Below, piece by piece: positions 41,246-49,041 of a stretch of 64,000 bases of DNA (positions are counted from its first letter, which is position 1; each line of letters opens with the position of its first letter). The DNA is taken from the NCBI GenBank assembly GCA_040905905.1, contig JBBDQN010000051.1:170789-234788 (forward strand), in the 5' to 3' direction. The notes below the pieces were generated by a model that did not search any database, was not told the origin of the DNA, and worked only from the letters and a program-made list of their open reading frames with translations. Source of the stretch: JAICND01 sp040905905 (lineage in GTDB: Bacteria > Actinomycetota > Acidimicrobiia > Spongiisociales > ZC4RG35). The position numbers and the translations under genes were made by a program.

Positions 41246-42208
41246 ATGCGCCTCTACCGCCTGAGCGACGCCGGCGAACCGGTACGGGACATCCAGGATC
41301 GCCTCACCGCGCTCGGTTATCCAACCACACCCGACCCGCGGGGAGAGTTCGGTGATGCAACTCATGAAGCCGTCAAGGGTTTCCAGGCTTCCCGGGGTTT
41401 GATCACGGATGGGGTGGTAGGACCGGAAACCTGGCGATCTCTATATGAGGCCGGCTATCGACTCGGGGACCGTCTTTTGTTCATGCGCAGACCGATGCTG
41501 CGGGGAGAAGACGTGGCCGAACTCCAGAGCCGCCTCAACCAGCTTGGGTTCGATGCCGGCAAGGCTGACGGGATCCTGGGCACAGACACCGAACGTGCTC
41601 TGATCGACTTCCAGCGAAATCGAGGACTGCCCGAGGACGGCAAGGCCGGACCCGAGGTGATTACCGAGCTCCGTCTGATTTTGAGAGGAGCCATGCGTGG
41701 GGGCCGCGAGGCGATCCGCGAGTTGGAATGGTTGCGGGGTCTCCCGGACAGCCTCGTGGGGGCCAGGGTGTTCTTTGACGCAGCCTGTCGCGGTCCGGAC
41801 GAGGCACAGGCCGCCTGGGCCGCCGCCGCCGCGGCTGCTCTAGATCTTCAGGAAAAGGGCGGAGTCCCGATGATGTCTCGCAGCGCCGACACCTCACTCC
41901 CCGAACGGGTCCGCGCGGGGCGAGCCAACCGGGTAGGAGCAGAAGTGGTGATCTCGTTTCAACTTGGTCGTGAAGGGGTCAACGCGGTCTACTTCTATTC
42001 CAGCGAACGGGGCAGTTCCCAGGCAGGCGCCATGCTGGCGCGATCAATTTCCGAATCGGTTGGAGGTGAGGTAGAGGGTATGGCCACGGCCATCCTCCGT
42101 GAAACCAGGGCGCCGGCTGTGATCGTTGCCCGCACCGATCTGGCGGCGGATACTGGTCGCAAGGTGGTGGCAGCCTTGGAGAGTTTCTTCCGAGACCCCA
42201 AGGAATAA
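41246..42208 (+). CDS. cwlM: CwlM-like protein: two peptidoglycan-binding domains and a degenerate amidase domain
   Basis: 320 residues. Two PG_binding_1 domains (about 1-68, DIQDRLTALGYPT; and 78-145, ELQSRLNQLGFDAGKADGIL) precede an amidase_3-type domain (about 163-315). Amidase zinc ligands are not seen: the DPGHGG motif is DAACRGPD and the SIHAN motif is SFQLG. No signal peptide. Mycobacterial CwlM is a cytoplasmic activator of MurA at the start of peptidoglycan synthesis, so a regulatory, non-catalytic role is likely. Placed 24 bp after trxA as in other actinobacteria. Confidence 0.87.
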   Translation: MRLYRLSDAGEPVRDIQDRLTALGYPTTPDPRGEFGDATHEAVKGFQASRGLITDGVVGPETWRSLYEAGYRLGDRLLFMRRPMLRGEDVAELQSRLNQLGFDAGKADGILGTDTERALIDFQRNRGLPEDGKAGPEVITELRLILRGAMRGGREAIRELEWLRGLPDSLVGARVFFDAACRGPDEAQAAWAAAAAAALDLQEKGGVPMMSRSADTSLPERVRAGRANRVGAEVVISFQLGREGVNAVYFYSSERGSSQAGAMLARSISESVGGEVEGMATAILRETRAPAVIVARTDLAADTGRKVVAALESFFRDPKE

Positions 42209-42254
42209 GAGTCAGAAGTCGGAAGAAGGAAGTGCCCCGCCTCGAGAGGGGGGA

Positions 42255-43112
42255 CTATCTCATGAGTTTGCGGTAGAGCTTTTCCAGCTCTTCCAGGCTC
42301 CCGTATTTGATGCGGACGGTTCCCTTGCCGTTGCGGAACTCGACCTTGATCGGACTGTTCAACCGATCCGCCAGGCGCATCTCCAGTTCGACAATCTCGG
42401 CCGGTCGGATCTCACGAATTCGGGGGCGTCGATCCGAGGCGGAGGGGTCACCTTTACGAAGCCGCACCGCGTCCTCCACCTGGCGGACGCTCCAACCTTC
42501 CGCCACCGCTCGACGGGCCACATGTTCGGCGAAAGCCCGATCATCAAGTCCAGCCAGGGCCCGGGCGTGTCCGGCCGCCAACTCGCCCCGCTCCAGCATT
42601 CCTTGCACCACTGCCGGAAGCCCTAACAACCGGAGGGTGTTGGTGACCGCCGCCCGGCTCTTACCGACCTTTTTGCCAACATCGTCGTGGGTCAAGCCAA
42701 AATCTTCCAGAAGTTGGCGATAGGCGGCGGCTTCTTCCAGTGGTGACAGATCGGTCCTTTGCAGGTTCTCGATCAGGGCCTCGGTCAACGAGGCGGTGTC
42801 GTCACCCTCCCGAATTACTGCGGGGATCGAGGCCATTCCGGCCTGACGGGCTGCCCGCCAGCGTCGCTCCCCCGCCACCAAGACGAATCCACCTTCGATA
42901 TCACGCCTAACCACAACAGGTTGCAAAAGCCCTACGGTTGCTATCGATTCCGCCAACGACATCAAAGCTTCTTGGTCGAAGCTCATTCTCGGTTGTTGGG
43001 GATTGGGCTTGATCTCATCAACCCGGATCACTGCAAACCCTGACTCGGGCCCCATCTCACCAATCGGGATCAGCGACTCGAGCCCTCTGCCCAAACCACG
43101 TTTTGTGCTCAT
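42255..43112 (-). CDS. parB: Chromosome partitioning protein ParB
   Basis: 285 residues. It starts MSTKRGLGRGLESLIPIGEM, has the ParB N domain (IKPNPQQPRMSFDQEALMSL, FVLVAGERRWRAARQAGMAS with the CTP-binding GERRxxA motif, ALIENLQRTDLSPLEEAAAY) and a helix-turn-helix (LTHDDVGKKVGKSRAAVTNT). ParB loads on parS and organises the origin. It lies 10 bp downstream of parA and converges with cwlM. Confidence 0.97.
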   Translation of the reverse strand: MSTKRGLGRGLESLIPIGEMGPESGFAVIRVDEIKPNPQQPRMSFDQEALMSLAESIATVGLLQPVVVRRDIEGGFVLVAGERRWRAARQAGMASIPAVIREGDDTASLTEALIENLQRTDLSPLEEAAAYRQLLEDFGLTHDDVGKKVGKSRAAVTNTLRLLGLPAVVQGMLERGELAAGHARALAGLDDRAFAEHVARRAVAEGWSVRQVEDAVRLRKGDPSASDRRPRIREIRPAEIVELEMRLADRLNSPIKVEFRNGKGTVRIKYGSLEELEKLYRKLMR

Positions 43113-43122
43113 CGGTCTCTCC

Positions 43123-43914
43123 TCAGTCCAGCCCGTGCCTACGGCGGAACTCGCGACCGAGTTCGCGGTAGGCGATAGCTCCTCTCGTCATCGGATCAAA
43201 TGCCTCAATCGGCTCGCCATACGAAGGTGCTTCCGATATCCGCACCGAACGGGGGATCACCGTTCGATAAGTCCGATCCCCAAAATGGTTACGCACCTGG
43301 GCGGCCACGTCTTTGCTGAGGTTGGTGCGTGCGTCGTACATCGTCAGGACCACCCCTTCCACTTTGAGGGAAGGGTTGAGATTCCGTCGGATCCTCTCGA
43401 CGTTGCTGAGAAGCTGGGTTAGACCCTCAAGGGCGTAGTACTCACACTGGATGGGAATTAGCACCTCCTGGGCAGCGGTGAGTGCGTTCACCGTCAGCAG
43501 ACCAAGCGAGGGAGGGCAATCGATCACGATCACGTCGTATGAATCCGCCACCTCGGTCAACGCTCCCCGCAGCCGACCCTCTCGAGCAAACGCCGGCACC
43601 AGTTCGATCTCGGCCCCAGCCAGGTCGATGGTGGCGGGAACCACAAACAGGTTCTTGACCGACGACGCTTCTACAGCATCTTCTATCGATCTCTCCTTTA
43701 AAAGAACGTCGTATATTGATGTACTGATTGAACCGCGATCGATTCCCATGCCGGATGTGGCATTCCCCTGGGGGTCCAGGTCAACCAACAGACAGCGGAG
43801 ACCCTGTAAGGCCATGGCGGCGCTCAGGTTGATGGCGGTGGTGGATTTGCCGACCCCGCCCTTCTGGTTGGCCAGCGCGGTGACTATTGCTTTTTGTGAA
43901 GGGCGGTCGCTCAC
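43123..43914 (-). CDS. parA: Chromosome partitioning ATPase ParA (Soj)
   Basis: 263 residues. Deviant Walker A LANQKGGVGKSTTAINLSAA, switch VDLDPQGNATSGMGID, and VIVIDCPPSLGLLTVNALTA. ParA moves the ParB-parS complex. Start GTG 43914 overlaps the rsmG stop as GTGA; parB follows. Confidence 0.97.
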   Translation of the reverse strand: MSDRPSQKAIVTALANQKGGVGKSTTAINLSAAMALQGLRCLLVDLDPQGNATSGMGIDRGSISTSIYDVLLKERSIEDAVEASSVKNLFVVPATIDLAGAEIELVPAFAREGRLRGALTEVADSYDVIVIDCPPSLGLLTVNALTAAQEVLIPIQCEYYALEGLTQLLSNVERIRRNLNPSLKVEGVVLTMYDARTNLSKDVAAQVRNHFGDRTYRTVIPRSVRISEAPSYGEPIEAFDPMTRGAIAYRELGREFRRRHGLD

Positions 43915-44498
43915 GGCTGGCGCATCATAAGGAGTCTCGGTGGAGGATCAAGCACACCTTGAGGGATTGTTATCGCGAGGAACGGGGTTGTCGGGGTCTC
44001 CTTAGACCCGCTTACCACCGCCACGCCGCTCGGAGCCAACAACCTCACCAAGGTCGGTAACAACCTCGAAGCCGGCATGGTCGCCCGGCTAACGATCGCC
44101 TCCGTGTGAGGATTGAGCCCTTCGAGGTCGGTATTTTCGACCTCAACCGCCACGTCGATGATTCGAGCGGCTCGTCTCGCCAGATCACACCGCTTTTGTG
44201 ACCGATCGATCAACACCATCCGGGTATTGGGCCACAAGACCGCCAACACCAAGCCGGGCAAACCGACGCCAGTCCCCAGATCCCAACACACCGACGGTGG
44301 CTGCGGAAAACCTAAAGAAAAGGCAGCCGATCCAACGATGTGGTGATCCAGCACGTCGGTCGCCTCGTTGGGACCAAGCCCACCCTGCGGAATCGCTTCG
44401 GTCACCAGCCATTCAGCCAGAGACGTGAGTTTGCCGATGATTTCATCCGTCGGTTGATGCCCCGTGAGGGCCTCAATTGAGCCCCGCAGAGGATTCAC
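43911..44498 (-). CDS. rsmG: 16S rRNA (guanine527-N7)-methyltransferase
   Basis: 195 residues. HHIVGSAAFSLGFP, the SAM motif SVCWDLGTGVGLPGLVLAVL, MVLIDRSQKRCDLARRAARI and the late EAIVSRATMPASRLLPTLV match RsmG (GidB), which methylates G527 of 16S rRNA. Start GTG 44498 lies inside a parS-like palindrome. It stands between jag and parA in the conserved origin order. Confidence 0.95.
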   Translation of the reverse strand: MNPLRGSIEALTGHQPTDEIIGKLTSLAEWLVTEAIPQGGLGPNEATDVLDHHIVGSAAFSLGFPQPPSVCWDLGTGVGLPGLVLAVLWPNTRMVLIDRSQKRCDLARRAARIIDVAVEVENTDLEGLNPHTEAIVSRATMPASRLLPTLVRLLAPSGVAVVSGSKETPTTPFLAITIPQGVLDPPPRLLMMRQP

Positions 44499-44506
44499 GT
44501 GAAACT
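44491..44506. promoter_or_regulatory. parS-like site
   Basis: Compared with the bacterial parS consensus TGTTTCACGTGAAACA, 13 of 16 positions match, including the whole CACGTG core and AAAC on the right. It overlaps the rsmG start codon about 0.6 kb upstream of parA, a usual place for parS. The three mismatches leave its strength open. Confidence 0.6.
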
Positions 44507-44513
44507 TGAGGGT

Positions 44514-45575
44514 CTACTCGTCGGGCGAGTCCTGATCGGATTCGTCGTCTTCTTCGGTGGTCGCGAGCTCTTCGGTAGCTTCGAGCTGGTCGGGTTCATC
44601 GCTTACCGGCGATATGTCGGGCACTGCCTCAAGCTGATCGAGATCCCGCTCGTCCCTGTCCGAATCGTCGTCGTCGGTGGCTGCCAGAACCACATACCGT
44701 CTGGGCGCCTCACCTTCTGAGTAGGACCGGACACCCTTATTGGCCGCCACCACGTCGTGGATGACCTTGCGGTCGGCGGCGCTCATGGGCTCCAGCATGA
44801 TCTCACCGCCCTCGCTGACGACTTGTTCTATGAGTTGAGCGGCATAGATGCTCAATGCCTGGCGTCGCCGTTCGGCATATCCGGCTACATCGAGTCTGAC
44901 CCGGGCGGTATCACCCGCCTGCCGATGCAGGACCGTTTTGGTGATTTCGTGGATCGCTTCCATCACCGAACCCCTGGTTCCCACCAAGGCCTCTGTTTGT
45001 TCGCCGCTCACCGCGACCACAATCACGTCTTCCTGAACCTGCACGTCGACCTGGCCCTCTAGGCCAAACGACTCCACCAACCCCTCCAGGAACTCGGCCA
45101 CAAGTGGCGCCTGGGCATTTGGATCGGCCGTTGACACTCTTTCCTCCCTCCGGGGACGTTCCACTGCAGCCGGTCGGGGTCGTGCCCCACCGTCGCGACC
45201 ACCCGAACCACGATTTCCCCCGCTGGCGCGATTTCCGTCATTGGGCCGTTGCCCGCTGTTGCCTCGCGGCGGGTTGCCCCCGCGGTTGGGTTGGCGTTCA
45301 CCACTACGTTGACGGGATGGTTCCTGGTTCCGGGGCCGGCGAGTCGACACGTCGGTCTCCGTTTTACCCCTGCCGCGACGACGTTTGCGTTCATTATCGA
45401 CTTTTGGTTTTACCCGGACGATCGCATCTCGACCGCCCATCCCGAGGAATCCCTTTTCCGGTTCCTGAATCACCTGCACGTCGATCCTCGCCTTGTCCGA
45501 GATGCCCAACTCCGTCATTGCAGCCGAAACGGCTACATCGATCGACTTGCCGCGGACTTCTACCCACTCAACCAC
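44514..45575 (-). CDS. jag: Jag/KhpB RNA-binding protein with long disordered linker
   Basis: 353 residues. Jag-N domain (WVEVRGKSIDVAVSAAMTEL, EPEKGFLGMGGRDAIVRV), then a ~90-residue Arg/Gly/Asn/Pro-rich linker (about 65-145), KH domain (EDVIVVAVSGEQTEALVGTR, GSVMEAIHEITKTVLHR), R3H domain (LEPMSAADRKVIHDVVAANK, RSYSEGEAPRRYVVL) and an acidic tail of ~60 residues. KhpB-type proteins bind RNA and affect cell division and envelope growth. GTG 45575 has GGAAG at 7 bases. It follows yidC with 4 bp between. Confidence 0.94.
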   Translation of the reverse strand: MVEWVEVRGKSIDVAVSAAMTELGISDKARIDVQVIQEPEKGFLGMGGRDAIVRVKPKVDNERKRRRGRGKTETDVSTRRPRNQEPSRQRSGERQPNRGGNPPRGNSGQRPNDGNRASGGNRGSGGRDGGARPRPAAVERPRREERVSTADPNAQAPLVAEFLEGLVESFGLEGQVDVQVQEDVIVVAVSGEQTEALVGTRGSVMEAIHEITKTVLHRQAGDTARVRLDVAGYAERRRQALSIYAAQLIEQVVSEGGEIMLEPMSAADRKVIHDVVAANKGVRSYSEGEAPRRYVVLAATDDDDSDRDERDLDQLEAVPDISPVSDEPDQLEATEELATTEEDDESDQDSPDE

Positions 45576-45579
45576 TTTG

Positions 45580-46407
45580 TCACTTCCTCTTGCGCCGTCT
45601 GCGCCTGTCGGCCGAGCCCTGCTGGGGCCGGCTCAATTTGTCGTTCTGGGGCTCTTCCGGTGGTGACTTGGCACCATTCGCTTGCATCGGTTGGGGACGC
45701 CCGTCTATCCGGAAAATCAGGATCTGTTGCAGAAACCGGAAAATATTGGAAGTAGTCCAATAGAGGACCAGCCCGGCCGGGAAGTTGTAGGAAACAAAAC
45801 CGATAAATAGCGGCATGATCCTGGTGACGGCCTGTGTGGCGGCTGCCTGGGGGTTTTCGGGTTTGATTTGTCCGGCGGTGGCGTGCCATTGCTGGACATA
45901 TTGGGTGGCGACCATGATCGCCAGCATCAAGACGTAAGGGATGGCCACCCCAACCCCTTCCGCCACGGCCTCGCTGACCCGCTTACCCAGATCCATCGCC
46001 AAGAAAAAGGTCTGGCCATTGTCGATGGCGGTGCGCAACGCCGATTCGGTCGGGACATTGACCGGGTTCGAAAGGAGTTGGAACAAGCCAATCCAGATCG
46101 GGAACTGCACCAGGAGGGGGAGAAGACATCCCCCCGGGGTGGCGCCCGCTTCCCGCTGGATGCGCATCAACTCTTTTTGCATCTCCTCGGGGCGCTCTTT
46201 CAGCTCCTTCTGCACCCTCCGCACCTCGGGTTGGATCGCTTGAAATGCCCTGGTCGACCGGGTCTGTTTGAGGGTGAGCGGGAAAACCACCAGGTTGACG
46301 GCAATCGTCAAGAGGATGATCGCCGCCCCGTACGAGGGCATGACGTCGTAGAAAAAGGCTAGGCCGGCACCGAGGATGTCCTTGAGGCCTTCGAAAATGG
46401 CGCCCAT
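45580..46407 (-). CDS. yidC: Membrane protein insertase YidC (Oxa1 family)
   Basis: From ATG 46407 about 275 residues. Helices: LTIAVNLVVFPLTLKQTRST with the conserved cytosolic hairpin (IQPEVRRVQKELKERPEEMQ), CLLPLLVQFPIWIGLFQLLS, IPYVLMLAIMVATQYVQQWH, IMPLFIGFVSYNFPAGLVLY. It inserts proteins into the membrane with or without Sec. The Arg/Lys-rich tail is typical. ATG shares one base with the yidD stop (TGATG), so this start is preferred over 46422. Confidence 0.96.
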   Translation of the reverse strand: MGAIFEGLKDILGAGLAFFYDVMPSYGAAIILLTIAVNLVVFPLTLKQTRSTRAFQAIQPEVRRVQKELKERPEEMQKELMRIQREAGATPGGCLLPLLVQFPIWIGLFQLLSNPVNVPTESALRTAIDNGQTFFLAMDLGKRVSEAVAEGVGVAIPYVLMLAIMVATQYVQQWHATAGQIKPENPQAAATQAVTRIMPLFIGFVSYNFPAGLVLYWTTSNIFRFLQQILIFRIDGRPQPMQANGAKSPPEEPQNDKLSRPQQGSADRRRRRKRK

Positions 46408-46649
46408 CAGCGGAGGCTCCAACGCTCAGGAACCGGATCAAATCCACCCGGACGTAAAGGGTGACAACGCGACAATCGCCCCAGGGCCAACCACGACCCC
46501 CGTGCCACGCCAAATCGTTGGATCGACTCGGCTGCATACTCCGAACAGGTCGGGCGGTAACGACAATTGGCACCGAGCCGAGGGCTTAGGAGGTTCTGGT
46601 AAGCCCTGATAACGGCAACAACGGCGCGGCGGGGCAATGTGACGGTCAC
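46407..46649 (-). CDS. yidD: Membrane protein insertion efficiency factor YidD
   Basis: 80 residues from GTG 46649, which overlaps the rnpA stop as GTGA and has GGAAGG at 6 bases. Motifs: AYQNLLSPRLGANCRYRPTC, SEYAAESIQRFGVARGSWL, LSRCHPLRPGGFDPVP. YidD is a small membrane-associated protein that helps insertion. A TTG at 46670 would extend it by seven residues into rnpA. Confidence 0.95.
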   Translation of the reverse strand: MTVTLPRRAVVAVIRAYQNLLSPRLGANCRYRPTCSEYAAESIQRFGVARGSWLALGRLSRCHPLRPGGFDPVPERWSLR

Positions 46650-47008
46650 CGACAACCTTCCTTCAGCCAAGAGACCAGCTCGTCGAACCCAACCGAAACT
46701 GTCCCTGGACCCGCCAATACGACATAGTCCCCGGGGGGCATTTGCGCCTGTTGGACCGCCTGACGGATCCGACGTTTCGCTCGATTTCGCTGCACCGCAT
46801 TTCCTGTTCTTTTACCCGCCACCAACCCGACGCGGACCTGCGCCGGCTGCCCTGGGGCCCTAACCACGGTTAAGTCACCAACCCGCCGACGAGCGCCGAG
46901 TGACAAAACCCGGCGGAAGTCGTCGGAAGATCGGAGAGAAAGGATTTCAGGCCGCGAGGCGTTTGCGGCCTTTGGCCCTCCTGGCCTTGAGTATGGACCG
47001 TCCGGCAC
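46646..47008 (-). CDS. rnpA: Ribonuclease P protein component, start inside rpmH
   Basis: 120 residues from GTG 47008. Conserved RnpA core: LRSSDDFRRVLSLGARRRVG, VRVGLVAGKRTGNAVQRNRA with the RNR motif (KRTGNAVQRNRAKRRIRQ). It binds RNase P RNA for tRNA 5' processing. No in-frame ATG/GTG/TTG start exists between the rpmH stop and the first conserved residues, so the start must lie within rpmH; from GTG 47008 the overlap is 62 bp. Confidence 0.93.
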   Translation of the reverse strand: MPDGPYSRPGGPKAANASRPEILSLRSSDDFRRVLSLGARRRVGDLTVVRAPGQPAQVRVGLVAGKRTGNAVQRNRAKRRIRQAVQQAQMPPGDYVVLAGPGTVSVGFDELVSWLKEGCR

Positions 47009-47081
47009 GAGTGGACATACGGTGCCGGAAGCCGTGGTTTCGCTTGCGACGCCGAACCTTTGGTTGATATGTGCGTTTCAT
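46947..47081 (-). CDS. rpmH: 50S ribosomal protein L34
   Basis: 44 residues: MKRTYQPKVRRRKRNHGFRH, then RMSTRAGRSILKARRAKGRK and RLAA. This is the complete, highly conserved L34. It is the first gene of the leftward rpmH-rnpA-yidD-yidC-jag-rsmG-parA-parB run and its 3' part overlaps rnpA in another frame. Too short to appear among long open frames. Confidence 0.98.
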   Translation of the reverse strand: MKRTYQPKVRRRKRNHGFRHRMSTRAGRSILKARRAKGRKRLAA

Positions 47082-47489
47082 GATTAAGGACCAAGAACCT
47101 GAGAAGAGGCGGACTGCAAGGTTACTTATCGTCGGATCGATAGGTCAAAGCGTGATGTCGCGAAAAAATACCGTGGCACCGGCACCCGCTCCTGCAAGAT
47201 ACGCCCGCTTCCGAGTCTGGGGAAAACCCTTGTCACAATTGGCCATCTGACGTTCACCGGACGGTAACAAGGCCGATTTCCGCGCTCTTGACGAGGGCGC
47301 CAACGCGGCGACATACTCTCGCTCCACGAAGAGCACGATCGGCTCACTTCCCCACTGCTGGCAGGCAGGTCGTCGCGCTCTCAGGAAGTTTTCAGAAGGA
47401 TCGCCCAACGCGTAGGAGGGTCGCTATCCACATGTGGATGCGGCTGTGGATACTCGTTATGTGATCCACGGCGAACGGAGGGACCCTCG
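47082..47489. other. rpmH-dnaA intergenic region with DnaA-box cluster
   Basis: 408 bp between divergent rpmH and dnaA; holds both promoters. Near dnaA three DnaA-box-like 9-mers lie within 30 bp: CTATCCACA (47424-47432), TGTGGATGC (47433-47441) and TGTGGATAC (47445-47453), each one or two changes from TTATCCACA; a fourth, GTATCCACA, is at 47559-47567 in dnaA. They fit dnaA autoregulation or part of oriC. The remainder (47,100-47,400) has no gene I can support. Confidence 0.75.
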
Positions 47490-48848
47490 GTGCAAGGTGT
47501 ATTGAGCTCGGAGGCAGGGGGGCGCTGGAACGAGTTCCAGCGGATCCTGAGAAGTTCGGTATCCACAGCCAATTGGCAGAAGTGGTTGTCGCGATTAGAA
47601 CCCGAATTTGGCGCCGACCGCGTCACGCTCCTTGCTCCTTCCGACTTTCACCTCGAATGGGTCCAGGAGAAACACTCCGTTTTGATCGAAAGTGCGTTCA
47701 AGCAGACGTTCGGAGATGGCATCGAGCTCAAATACCTAAGCACCAATGAGCCGATGGAGACCCCTCCCTTGCCGCTGGGTGAGCACCGCCTCGCCTCGGC
47801 CACCGAGCCGGCTGACCACGGCCCCGCCACTCTGGTCGGCAGGTATCGGTTCGAGCAATTTGTGGTAGGGAGTTCGAATCGCTTTGCCGCGGCGGCGGCG
47901 ATGGCCGTAGCCGAACAACCCGGAACCATCTACAACCCTTTGTTCGTCTATGGCGACGCTGGCCTCGGCAAGACCCATTTGCTCCACGCCGTGGGCCACC
48001 TCGTCCTCGACCTCTACCCCGACATGGTGGTTCGCTACGCCACATCGGAGAAGTTCCTCAACGACTTCATCGAATGCATTCGCCGCAAGAGGGTCGATGA
48101 TTTCAAGCACCGTTATCGCTCGACCGACGTCCTCTTGCTTGACGACGTCCAATTCTTCGAAGGAAAGGAACAGATCCTCGAGGAGTTCTTTCACACCTTT
48201 AACGATCTCCTCCACACTGGTCGCCAGATCGTCATCAGCTCCGATCGTCACCCACGCAACCTGTTGACCCTTGAGGATCGGCTCCGCAGCCGATTCGAAT
48301 GGGGCCTACTGACCGACATTCAACCCCCCGACGTCGAGACCCGGCTCGCCATTCTCCGACGTAATGCAGAGTTTGCACCAAGGCCGGTTCCGCGAGAAGT
48401 CTTGGAGTTCATCGCCGTTGCAGTTTCGGACAACATCCGTGAACTGGAAGGGGCTCTCACCCGGGTCACGGCCTTCGCGGCCCTCACCCACAGCGAGATC
48501 GACCTGGAGATGGCCCAGAACGTTCTTGGCGACCTGGTTCCCGGTCGCCACGGCAAGACCCTCACCGCCAACGACATCATGCAGACCACCGCCGAGTCAT
48601 TCGGTTTCTCCGTGGCCGACGTGCAAGGGCCTAGCCGCCGACAGCCGTTGGTTTTGTGCCGACAGGTAGCCATGTACTTGTGCCGGGAACTCACCGACCT
48701 GTCGCTTCCCAAGATCGGCGATACCTTCGGTGGCCGCGACCACACCACGGTGATCCACTCTGTTGAGAAGGTCAAACGGATCATTCGCAGCGATCGCTCG
48801 GTGTTCGAGAGAATCCACACCCTCTCCCAGCAGCTGAGGAAACCATGA
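47490..48848 (+). CDS. dnaA: Chromosomal replication initiator protein DnaA
   Basis: 452 residues. Domain I (1-80), a short domain II, AAA+ domain III (FVVGSSNRFAAAAAMAVAEQ, PLFVYGDAGLGKTHLLHAVG Walker A, VLLLDDVQFFEGKEQ Walker B, SDRHPRNLLTLEDRLRSRFE) and domain IV with the DnaA-box reader KIGDTFGGRDHTTVIHSVEK. GTG 47490 has GGAGGG at 7 bases. Domain II is much shorter than in mycobacteria or Streptomyces. It opens the origin. Confidence 0.98.
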   Translation: MQGVLSSEAGGRWNEFQRILRSSVSTANWQKWLSRLEPEFGADRVTLLAPSDFHLEWVQEKHSVLIESAFKQTFGDGIELKYLSTNEPMETPPLPLGEHRLASATEPADHGPATLVGRYRFEQFVVGSSNRFAAAAAMAVAEQPGTIYNPLFVYGDAGLGKTHLLHAVGHLVLDLYPDMVVRYATSEKFLNDFIECIRRKRVDDFKHRYRSTDVLLLDDVQFFEGKEQILEEFFHTFNDLLHTGRQIVISSDRHPRNLLTLEDRLRSRFEWGLLTDIQPPDVETRLAILRRNAEFAPRPVPREVLEFIAVAVSDNIRELEGALTRVTAFAALTHSEIDLEMAQNVLGDLVPGRHGKTLTANDIMQTTAESFGFSVADVQGPSRRQPLVLCRQVAMYLCRELTDLSLPKIGDTFGGRDHTTVIHSVEKVKRIIRSDRSVFERIHTLSQQLRKP

Positions 48849-49041
48849 GAGTTTTCCCCCGAACAAGAGACACGCCGAGCACCGCGGTGGACAACGTCGG
48901 CTTCGTTCACAACCACCTGTGGACGTCCTCGGCCAGGCGGGATATAGCGAATCTGAGAGTGTCCACATCTCCACAAGCCCTACTAATGCTTTTATTCTCT
49001 AGATAACAAACCAGTAGTAGATCCAGAAGGGAAAAGATCTC
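48849..49041. other. Probable oriC between dnaA and dnaN
   Basis: 193 bp with DnaA-box-like sites GTGGACAAC (48887-48895, reverse), TGTGGACGT (48918-48926, reverse), GTGTCCACA (48959-48967) and ATCTCCACA (48967-48975), in the TTGTCCACA style of actinobacteria. An AT-rich stretch at 48983-49013 (TGCTTTTATTCTCTAGATAA) may be the unwinding element. Genes diverge to both sides of this region. Confidence 0.8.
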
